Below are positions 6,126 to 11,471 of a stretch of 11,471 bases of DNA, piece by piece. This DNA comes from a bacterium (lineage in GTDB: Bacteria > Margulisbacteria > Marinamargulisbacteria > SXXA01). A program made the translations under genes and the position numbers. Numbering within the stretch: position 1 is the stretch's first letter; each line of letters begins with the position of its first letter. Location: contig JAGYJO010000036.1 in assembly GCA_018402095.1 (NCBI GenBank), positions 1-11,471 on the forward strand, written 5' to 3'. A model generated the notes under the pieces. That model was given only the letters and a program-made list of their open reading frames with translations. It searched no databases and had not been told where the DNA came from.

Positions 6126-7265
6126 TTAAGACGCCACTACATCAAAGAGTGAGTCCCATGATATCGCCCCAAACACCTTATGCGTCGCGGTCGGAAAGGC
6201 ATAATTATCAAGATCACTGAGCAACACCCACTGCACTTCGGTACTGCTCTTCGCGAGGGCGCGATCATGTGGCGCATCACACAGATACGTGTGCATGGTG
6301 ATTTTGAAATGCGTATAGGCATGCTTGATCACACAGAGAGGACGGACAATCGTGACCTCCAGGCCTGTCTCTTCCAGAATCTCCCGTGTCACAGTGGTTT
6401 CTATCGCTTCGTCAGCGTTCTGTTTTCCGCCTGGCAATTCCCATAGCCCACCCAACATCCCCGACTCGTTGCGTTTCGCGATCAAGACGCGTCCCCGATA
6501 GCGAATCAGTCCCACACCTATCACATAGTGCGGCACCGGCTTGGCCTTGGCTTTCACCGGCAAGGTCTCTGTCTGATCCGTGGCATAGGCCACACAGTCG
6601 GACTGGATCGGGCAGATCCCGCATTGTGGCTTTTTCGGGGTGCATATCAAAGCGCCAAGTTCCATAATGGCTTGGTTAAACACACTTGGCGTCTGGGTCG
6701 CGACAACAGGCATCAGTCGGTCAAAAATATCCTGCCGAATACTGGGCAAGCGGATGTCGGTATCCAAGCCCCAAAATCGGGCAAACACCCGCAAAACATT
6801 GCCATCCACCACAGGGACAGGAACTTCGTAAGCGATACTTGCAATCGCAGCGGCGGCATAGGGTCCGATGCCTGGCAGGGTTTGTAGGTCTTTGTACGCT
6901 GTCGGCAATACCCCATCGTGGATATCGACGACCTGTTGCGCAGCTTTGTGTAGGTTACGCGCACGGCTGTAATAGCCCAGCCCTTCCCATTGTTTGAGGA
7001 CATCATCTTGGGGAGCCGATGCCAACGCATAAACATCAGGAAATCGTTCTAGAAAACGACCAAAATACGGAATAACGGTGTCTACCTGGGTTTGTTGCAG
7101 CATCATCTCGCTGATCCAAGTGCGGTAGGGTGAGGGTGTTTCACGCCATGGCATGGCACGCTGGTGTACCTCGAACCAACGGGATAGTTTGTTTGCCCAA
7201 TCTTTGAAAGGGTTCGCGACTGCGTCGTTCACCCTTTCGATCTCAATCTGGGAGTCTGAGGGCAA
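6126..7265 (-). CDS. mutY: A/G-specific adenine glycosylase with complete Nudix box
   Basis: MutY removes adenine mispaired with 8-oxoguanine or guanine, preventing G:C to T:A mutations. In the 379-aa product the glycosylase domain covers residues about 20-225. It has the catalytic glutamate E53 in SEMMLQQTQV, helix-hairpin-helix LPGIGPYAAAA (130-140), catalytic aspartate D154 in VVDGNVLRV, and the 4Fe-4S cysteines C208-x6-C215-x2-C218-x5-C224. These fit E. coli MutY with a constant shift of 16 residues. The C-terminal MutT-like domain (about 245-375) contains a full Nudix box from G280 to L302, with R294-E295 and E298-E299. It also has the MutY-type HAYTHFKITMH and AFPTATHKVF motifs. The start is a TTG at 7265, 30 bp after rluD. 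A GTG 11 codons in is the alternative, so the N-terminus is uncertain. Confidence 0.93.
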   Translation of the reverse strand: MPSDSQIEIERVNDAVANPFKDWANKLSRWFEVHQRAMPWRETPSPYRTWISEMMLQQTQVDTVIPYFGRFLERFPDVYALASAPQDDVLKQWEGLGYYSRARNLHKAAQQVVDIHDGVLPTAYKDLQTLPGIGPYAAAAIASIAYEVPVPVVDGNVLRVFARFWGLDTDIRLPSIRQDIFDRLMPVVATQTPSVFNQAIMELGALICTPKKPQCGICPIQSDCVAYATDQTETLPVKAKAKPVPHYVIGVGLIRYRGRVLIAKRNESGMLGGLWELPGGKQNADEAIETTVTREILEETGLEVTIVRPLCVIKHAYTHFKITMHTYLCDAPHDRALAKSSTEVQWVLLSDLDNYAFPTATHKVFGAISWDSLFDVVAS

Positions 7266-7286
7266 GCACCACAGGTGCGCGCCCTC
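7266..7286 (-). promoter_or_regulatory. Hairpin between a GAGGG ribosome site and the mutY TTG start
   Basis: On the - strand, GAGGG (7286-7282) is 16 bases from the TTG, too far for normal initiation. The intervening sequence contains GCACC-TGT-GGTGC (7278-7266), a perfect 5-bp stem with a 3-base loop that abuts the start codon. Folding it would bring the ribosome site to within about 3 bases of the TTG. The pairing is directly visible; its role is an inference. Confidence 0.3.
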
Positions 7287-7295
7287 AGAAAAAAA

Positions 7296-8168
7296 TTAAC
7301 CTTTAGCGGCATTTCGCAAACGCAACGACTGCGGTAACGTAAACCGCATAAAATCACCCGTCACTGGGTGCCGAAACCCCAATGTATACGCTTGTAAGAG
7401 TTGTCCCTGCGAATACTGCTTGGAGCTATGGTGATACAAGGGGTCTCCCAAAACGGGGAAACCTAAAAAGTTTAAATGCACCCGTATTTGGTGGGTACGA
7501 CCGGTTAGAGGCTTCACATCCAGCAATGTTTTCGTGGTAAACCGCGACAACACTTCAAACCCCGTTTCAGACGGTTTGCCATCTTCACTCACCATCATCT
7601 TGCCACCAGATTTGTGTTTGCCAATAGCCGCGGACAAGGTGTAAACCTCCCAAGGTGTGGAGCCACGCACCATGGCGTAGTAGCGTTTTTCAATCACTCT
7701 GTCTTGAAACTGTGCTTTGAGATTTTCCAGTGCCGACACAGTCTTCGCAATGACCATGAGACCTTCCGTATCTTTGTCCAAACGATGCACAATACCAGGC
7801 CTATTGGCAGGACCAACCGCTGCAATAGCGGGACAATACGCCAGCAACGAATCGGTCAGACGGGTCTCTGTCGCAACCCCATCGTGGACAACCAAACCAC
7901 ATGGCTTGTTGATCACCATGAGCTCGGTATCTTCATAGAGAAGGTCTAGCGTCACACCCGCAGGCGCTACAACCGACTCCTCGACCACCAGTAAGGTCAC
8001 CACGTCCGCTGCGGTGACACGTTGCGAGGCCTTAGCCGCAACACCATTGACCAAAATAGAGCCGGACTGGATCCATTTTTGGATTTGTTGTCGGGAATAC
8101 GTCGTTCCCTCTGCGAGACCTGCGTCTAGTCGACCACGCCAATCAGCTTGAATGGTCAGAATTGCCAT
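7296..8168 (-). CDS. rluD: 23S rRNA pseudouridine synthase, RluA/RluD family
   Basis: This enzyme isomerises specific uridines of 23S rRNA to pseudouridine; RluD itself acts on the helix 69 loop. The 290-aa product has an N-terminal S4 RNA-binding domain at about residues 10-60 (SRQQIQKWIQSGSILVNG). The catalytic domain has the active-site motif HRLDKDTEGL (128-137, catalytic D131), the KRYYAMVRG strand, and the RTHQIRVHL motif with GDPLY. The position after DKDT is usually S or T in this family and is E135 here. That residue is more familiar from the RsuA/RluB group, though the HRLDKD context and overall layout are RluA type. ATG 8168 lies inside lspA, giving a 26-bp overlap. The choice of RluD over RluA or RluC is based on length, the S4 domain and the link with lspA. 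Confidence 0.85.
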   Translation of the reverse strand: MAILTIQADWRGRLDAGLAEGTTYSRQQIQKWIQSGSILVNGVAAKASQRVTAADVVTLLVVEESVVAPAGVTLDLLYEDTELMVINKPCGLVVHDGVATETRLTDSLLAYCPAIAAVGPANRPGIVHRLDKDTEGLMVIAKTVSALENLKAQFQDRVIEKRYYAMVRGSTPWEVYTLSAAIGKHKSGGKMMVSEDGKPSETGFEVLSRFTTKTLLDVKPLTGRTHQIRVHLNFLGFPVLGDPLYHHSSKQYSQGQLLQAYTLGFRHPVTGDFMRFTLPQSLRLRNAAKG

Positions 8169-8595
8169 GTGTAAAACTTTCTATGAGGAGCCCGAAAACA
8201 CCTACGTTGATCAAAATATCCGCAACATTAAACACAGGAATAATGCCAATGTTAATAAAATCCGTCACATACCCGATCATCACACGATCAATCAAATTGC
8301 CGCAGGTGCCCGCGGCCAAAATAACCAATCCCCAACGTGTCCACCGGCTGGTTCCCAAACGATGACGCATGAACCACAACGCCACCAAAACGGCAAAACT
8401 CACACCGGTCAGCAAATACGTCCGATGGGCAAAGATACCCCAAGCGGCTCCCGGATTATGTACCAAACTCAGTACCAATCCAGGAACAACAGGTACAGAT
8501 GCAAAGTAGTCCAAAAAATGGTTGGCTAACCATTTGGTCACTTGGTCCAATACTACCGCCACTACCAAAACCAGCCCATGGCGTCGTGTATACAT
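8143..8595 (-). CDS. lspA: Lipoprotein signal peptidase (signal peptidase II)
   Basis: LspA is an inner-membrane aspartyl protease that removes signal peptides from diacylglyceryl-modified prolipoproteins. The 150-aa product has four hydrophobic helices and all family motifs: D17-Q-x-T-K in helix 1, N47-PGAAWG in the periplasmic loop, GNLIDR (99-104), TDF with D112, and FNVAD with D126. By comparison with characterised enzymes, D112 and D126 are the expected catalytic pair. ATG 8595 is 4 bp after the stop of the preceding gene, with only a weak ribosome site (TTAGGT), which suggests coupled translation. Its 3' end overlaps rluD. The protein is slightly shorter than the usual 155-170 aa, with a short soluble tail. 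Confidence 0.95.
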   Translation of the reverse strand: MYTRRHGLVLVVAVVLDQVTKWLANHFLDYFASVPVVPGLVLSLVHNPGAAWGIFAHRTYLLTGVSFAVLVALWFMRHRLGTSRWTRWGLVILAAGTCGNLIDRVMIGYVTDFINIGIIPVFNVADILINVGVFGLLIESFTHGNSDHSS

Positions 8596-8599
8596 AGAC

Positions 8600-9022
8600 C
8601 TAACGCGCCAACGCGCTTTTCACAAACAGCATCACTTGTGCAGAAAGATCCTGTGGGGCGCTATGCAAAAACACCACCGCAATACCAAACAAAATCACCA
8701 AAAACCCAATAGCAAACCCCAATCCACGAAAAATCCCAATGCTAAAACTAAGCAACAAAATCCGTGTCGGATTGGCCGTGAGCATCGCAATATCTTGCAG
8801 CGCCGATTGCTTGAAAATAGCCATCAACAAATGGACACTATCGGTAAACTCTTCGATAACCGTGAGTTTTTTGTCCCATTTTTTATCGGTTTCTTTTTGC
8901 TGTTGGTCCTGACGAACCAACTGCTCTTCACGTGCACGCAACGCCTCATCCGAAATCACATGGCGTTTCTTGGAGAGGTTTTCGATCGCATTTCGAATCG
9001 CATCTGGGTGCTCAATCATCAT
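8600..9022 (-). CDS. Small membrane protein with N-terminal helical region, DUF5665-like
   Basis: This 140-aa protein has a charged, probably coiled-coil N-terminal half (about residues 15-75, rich in E, K, Q and R: EEQLVRQDQQQKETDKKWDK). A membrane-associated half follows, with NPTRILLLSFSIGIFRGLGFA leading into a hydrophobic helix at about 97-121. The arginine-glycine-rich RGLGFAIGF segment resembles DUF5665 proteins, a family of unknown function. The match is from memory and should be treated as tentative. The ATG (9022) overlaps the pgk stop in an ATGA arrangement, and the next gene, lspA, starts 4 bp after its stop. It is therefore almost certainly co-transcribed and translationally coupled. 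The position suggests a cell-envelope role, but nothing in the sequence proves it. Confidence 0.75.
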   Translation of the reverse strand: MMIEHPDAIRNAIENLSKKRHVISDEALRAREEQLVRQDQQQKETDKKWDKKLTVIEEFTDSVHLLMAIFKQSALQDIAMLTANPTRILLLSFSIGIFRGLGFAIGFLVILFGIAVVFLHSAPQDLSAQVMLFVKSALAR

Positions 9023-10224
9023 GCGTCTTTCCCCAATATCGTAATACCAGGCAACGGAATGCCTTCCAAAAACTCAAGAGAGGCACCGCCACCCGTAGAA
9101 ATATGGGTCATATGCGCCGTAAGACCTGCCTTGGCAATGGCCGCACCAGAGTCTCCACCACCCACAATCGTAATCGCAGGACTCTCTGCCAGTGCATTGG
9201 CCACAGCAAAGGTGCCTTCTGAGAAAGGTGTGAGTTCGAAAACCCCCAAAGGACCATTCCAGAGAACCGTTCCTGCAGCAGCCACTTCTTTGCGAATCAA
9301 GGCCACTGTTTCTGGTCCGACATCCAAGCCCATACGATCAGCAGGAATATCTTTGCAAACTGTTGTGCTCGCAGATTCAGAGACTTCGTCAGACACCACG
9401 TGATCGACAGGCAAAATTACACGGGTTTTGGACGCCGCTTCTTGTTGCAAAAAGGCACGCGCATCCGCCATGCGATCACTCTCGACCATGGATTTACCCA
9501 CTGGTTTTCCTTGTGCTTTCAAAAAGGTATAGGCCATCGCCCCACCAATCACCAACACGTCGACCTTGCCCAAAAGGTGGGTCAAAACGCCCATTTTGCT
9601 GGACACTTTTGAGCCCCCAATGATGGCCACAAACGGCGGTTTGGGGTGCTTGATCGCGTGGTCCAAAAATGTCAGTTCTTTTTGGATCAAAAATCCCGCA
9701 TACGCTGGAAGGTACGCCGCGATACCTGCGGTGGAGGCATGCTCCCGATGTGCGGTACCAAAGGCATCTTGAATAAAAACATCCCCCAGCTTGGCCAGTT
9801 TTTCAGCAAAAACAGGGTCATTCTTGGTTTCTTCGGGATAAAAACGTATATTTTCTAGCAACAACACAGAACCAGGCTCCATCGACGCCACTTGATCGGC
9901 CACATCTGGGCCTACACAGTCAGACACCAAGGTCACTGGTTTGTGCAGCAAATCAGCCAGGCATTCTGCGACCGGCGCCAGACTCAAGTCTGGCGTCACA
10001 CCCTTGGGTTGCCCCAAATGAGACATGAGAATCACGCGCGCTTTGTATTTGATCAAATACTGAATCGTCGGCAATGCAGCGACGATACGTGCATCATCCG
10101 TGATTTTCCCCTCTTGAAGAGGAACATTAAAATCAACACGAACCAACACACGGCGACCCGACAGCTCAGCTGTCGGGATATCCGTGATAGAACGCACACC
10201 CAAATCGGGGGACGTTACGCGCAT
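9019..10224 (-). CDS. pgk: Phosphoglycerate kinase
   Basis: Pgk transfers phosphate from 1,3-bisphosphoglycerate to ADP, making ATP in glycolysis. The 401-aa length is normal. Visible signatures are RVLVRVDFNVPLQEGKITDD near the N-terminus, MSHLGQPKG, the GTAHREHAST substrate-binding segment, IGGSKVSSKMGVL, LWNGPLGVFELTPFSEGT, and the C-terminal GGGDSGAAI and STGGGASLEFLEG nucleotide-binding loops. The ATG at 10224 has GAGG about 9 bases upstream and lies 10 bp inside the end of gap, so translation of the two is coupled. The N-terminus is about 10 residues longer than usual before the first conserved strand. An internal TTG or GTG start is possible, but the ATG has the better ribosome site. 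Confidence 0.95.
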   Translation of the reverse strand: MRVTSPDLGVRSITDIPTAELSGRRVLVRVDFNVPLQEGKITDDARIVAALPTIQYLIKYKARVILMSHLGQPKGVTPDLSLAPVAECLADLLHKPVTLVSDCVGPDVADQVASMEPGSVLLLENIRFYPEETKNDPVFAEKLAKLGDVFIQDAFGTAHREHASTAGIAAYLPAYAGFLIQKELTFLDHAIKHPKPPFVAIIGGSKVSSKMGVLTHLLGKVDVLVIGGAMAYTFLKAQGKPVGKSMVESDRMADARAFLQQEAASKTRVILPVDHVVSDEVSESASTTVCKDIPADRMGLDVGPETVALIRKEVAAAGTVLWNGPLGVFELTPFSEGTFAVANALAESPAITIVGGGDSGAAIAKAGLTAHMTHISTGGGASLEFLEGIPLPGITILGKDA

Positions 10225-11225
10225 TTGGTAATGGCCTCTGCCAAATCCACCACACGGTTGGAGTAACCCAACTCGTTGTCATACCAAGACATGACTTTAA
10301 CCATGTTGCCCATGCTCATCGTCGATAGCGCATCAAAGATCGATGAGTGTGGGTTGCCAATGATATCGCAAGATACAATCGGATCTTCGGTGTATTCTAA
10401 AATACCCTTCATCGGACCTTCTGCAGCTGCTTTTAATGCAGCATTCACTTCTTCTTTGGTCACAGAACGTGAAAACTCAACGGTCAAATCAACCACAGAA
10501 CCATCAGGAACAGGAACGCGCATTGCGGTACCATCCAACTTCCCTTTGAGTTCAGGTAGCACCAAAGAAACCGCTCTCGCAGCACCTGTTGTCGTCGGAA
10601 TGATAGAGACTGCAGCAGCACGTGCACGACGCAAGTCACTGTGAGGCAAGTCCAAAATATTTTGATCATTGGTGTACGCGTGAACCGTAGTCATAAACCC
10701 TTTCACGATACCGAAGTTTTCGTGCAGCACTTTTGCCAAAGGCGCTAGGCAGTTGGTGGTGCAGCTGGCGTTGGAGTAGGCTTTGATTTCTGGTTTGATG
10801 GCTTCATTGTTGACACCCAAAACAACCGTCGTGATGTCGTCTTTCGCAGGGACAGTCAAAATGACTTTTTTGGCACCCGCTTCGATGTGGTTCATGTAAC
10901 CACCTTTAGGGCTATCTGCTGCGGTAAAAATACCTGTAGATTCAATCGCAACATCGACTTGATGGGACGCCCAAGGCAATTGCTTCGGATCACGAATAGC
11001 ATAAATCGGAATTTCTTTGCCATTAACCACGATAGCACCATCTTTTGCAGAAACAGTGCCAGAGAATTTGCCATGTACAGAGTCATACTTCAGCAAATGG
11101 GCCAAGGTTTTCGCATCTGTAAGGTCATTAATCGCAACAACCTCGATACCCGGTCTTTCAAGCATGAGCTTAAAAACATTTCTCCCGATGCGGCCAAAGC
11201 CATTAATTGCAACTCGAATTGCCAT
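10215..11225 (-). CDS. gap: Glyceraldehyde-3-phosphate dehydrogenase, type I
   Basis: Gap oxidises and phosphorylates glyceraldehyde 3-phosphate to 1,3-bisphosphoglycerate, the substrate of the pgk product encoded next. The 336-aa product has the NAD-binding start MAIRVAINGFGRIGRN with N33-D34 after the second strand, which favours NAD over NADP. It also has the catalytic C155 in SNASCTTNCLAP, H182 in TTVHAYTNDQ, the RRARAAA phosphate-binding loop and the C-terminal SWYDNELGYSNR. ATG 11225 has AAAGGAT about 8 bases upstream. It is the first gene of a likely six-gene operon running to mutY. The 246-bp region upstream holds a possible promoter and a repeated element. Confidence 0.97.
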   Translation of the reverse strand: MAIRVAINGFGRIGRNVFKLMLERPGIEVVAINDLTDAKTLAHLLKYDSVHGKFSGTVSAKDGAIVVNGKEIPIYAIRDPKQLPWASHQVDVAIESTGIFTAADSPKGGYMNHIEAGAKKVILTVPAKDDITTVVLGVNNEAIKPEIKAYSNASCTTNCLAPLAKVLHENFGIVKGFMTTVHAYTNDQNILDLPHSDLRRARAAAVSIIPTTTGAARAVSLVLPELKGKLDGTAMRVPVPDGSVVDLTVEFSRSVTKEEVNAALKAAAEGPMKGILEYTEDPIVSCDIIGNPHSSIFDALSTMSMGNMVKVMSWYDNELGYSNRVVDLAEAITKCA

Positions 11226-11276
11226 GTCATAATCCTTTCATACTTCCAAAATGATAAATAATTTGTGATCGTCAGG

Positions 11277-11315
11277 ATGCGCCATAGACGCATGTAGAAC
11301 AGACATTTGAGTATA
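11277..11315 (-). promoter_or_regulatory. Possible gap promoter -10 (TATACT) and leader hairpin
   Basis: On the - strand TATACT at 11315-11310 is one base from the -10 consensus and lies about 85 bases before the gap start codon. The best -35 candidates 17-18 bases upstream (TGGAAC or CTGGAA near 11333-11339) match only three of six positions. The transcript leader would then contain ATGCG/CGCAT (11293-11289 with 11281-11277), a 5-bp stem with a 7-base loop. The -10 is plausible, the -35 weak. Confidence 0.35.
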
Positions 11316-11344
11316 CCCTACAGAAGGGGAGTGTTCCAGATAGT

Positions 11345-11436
11345 AGGGCGGGGGTAATGTAACCGTTTCCTAGAGGGAGGGGGATCGAACCCTTCGAGAA
11401 ACCTCAGGGACCAGCGACAGCCCTTTCAAAAACTTT
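11345..11436 (-). repeat. Copy B of the intergenic repeat (upstream of gap)
   Basis: Read on the - strand, the order of blocks is TTTTT, GGGCT, CCCTGA, CTCGAAGG, CCCCCTCCCTCTAGGAA, GTTA, TACCCCC. This is the same order as in copy A at 6045-6120. It lies 120-211 bases upstream of the gap start. One part reads GGGTTCGATCCCCC, which looks like a tRNA T-arm. No other tRNA part fits and copy A lacks it, so I do not call a tRNA. Confidence 0.6.
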
Positions 11437-11439
11437 TTT

Positions 11440-11462
11440 CCTGCTCGCCGGAGGCGAGCAGG
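11440..11462. terminator. Perfect 10-bp hairpin, probable intrinsic terminator
   Basis: CCTGCTCGCC (11440-11449) pairs perfectly with GGCGAGCAGG (11453-11462) around a 3-base loop. On the + strand it is followed by CTGTGTTTT to the window edge. On the - strand it is followed by AAAAAAGTTTTT. The stem is strong enough for a terminator of a gene outside the window, but neither side has an ideal T-tract directly after the stem, so direction and function are uncertain. Confidence 0.5.
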
Positions 11463-11471
11463 CTGTGTTTT

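Noticed and set aside
8522..9403. 293-codon + strand frame opposite lspA, the DUF5665-like gene and pgk
   Set aside because: It is fully antisense to three well-supported genes and has no ribosome site or recognisable domain.
11376..11395. tRNA T-arm-like GGGTTCGATCCCCC on the - strand upstream of gap
   Set aside because: The T-stem has a mismatch, there is no CCA, and no anticodon or D-arm fits upstream; the corresponding part of repeat copy A lacks it.

Overview
The window is about 11.5 kb of what looks like a diderm (Gram-negative type) bacterial chromosome, with full lipoprotein processing (LspA) and a HemJ-type haem enzyme. HemJ and the general gene content would suit Pseudomonadota or a relative, but this is an inference and no gene here fixes the taxonomy. 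The housekeeping genes use AAGGAG-like ribosome binding sites and moderate base composition. The stretch from about 1010 to 4112 is clearly richer in A+T and behaves like an accessory insert.

Layout: (1) 55-1005, + strand, holA, the delta subunit of the DNA polymerase III clamp loader. (2) 1050-4112, a rearranged accessory segment. It holds the 5' half of a membrane sensor-type gene, a decayed IS3-family element (about 1528-2995), and a 3'-truncated AlbA_2/ATPase gene on the opposite strand. Both flanking genes stop inside the IS ends, at a TGA supplied by the IS terminal repeat. (3) 4118-5898, - strand, a tightly packed hisE - hemJ - unknown 316-aa gene cluster, with 2 bp and 0 bp between genes. 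(4) 5899-6125, an intergenic region with a strong stem-loop and one copy of a repeat also found upstream of gap. (5) 6126-11225, - strand, a probable operon gap - pgk - DUF5665-like membrane protein - lspA - rluD - mutY, with overlaps of 10, 4 and 26 bp at three of its junctions. (6) 11226-11471, the gap leader, with a possible promoter, the second copy of the repeat and a perfect 10-bp-stem hairpin at the edge.

How the genes work together: gap and pgk carry out consecutive steps of glycolysis. They share a transcript with genes for lipoprotein maturation (lspA), 23S rRNA pseudouridylation (rluD) and oxidative DNA-damage repair (mutY). hisE (histidine synthesis) and hemJ (haem synthesis) sit together without their pathway partners.

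I found no intact defence island, CRISPR array, rRNA or recognisable complete tRNA. The most notable non-routine signals are the IS-mediated junction that fuses two unrelated gene fragments, the paired intergenic repeat next to hairpins, a MutY whose C-terminal domain keeps a complete Nudix box, and the unknown gene coupled to hemJ.
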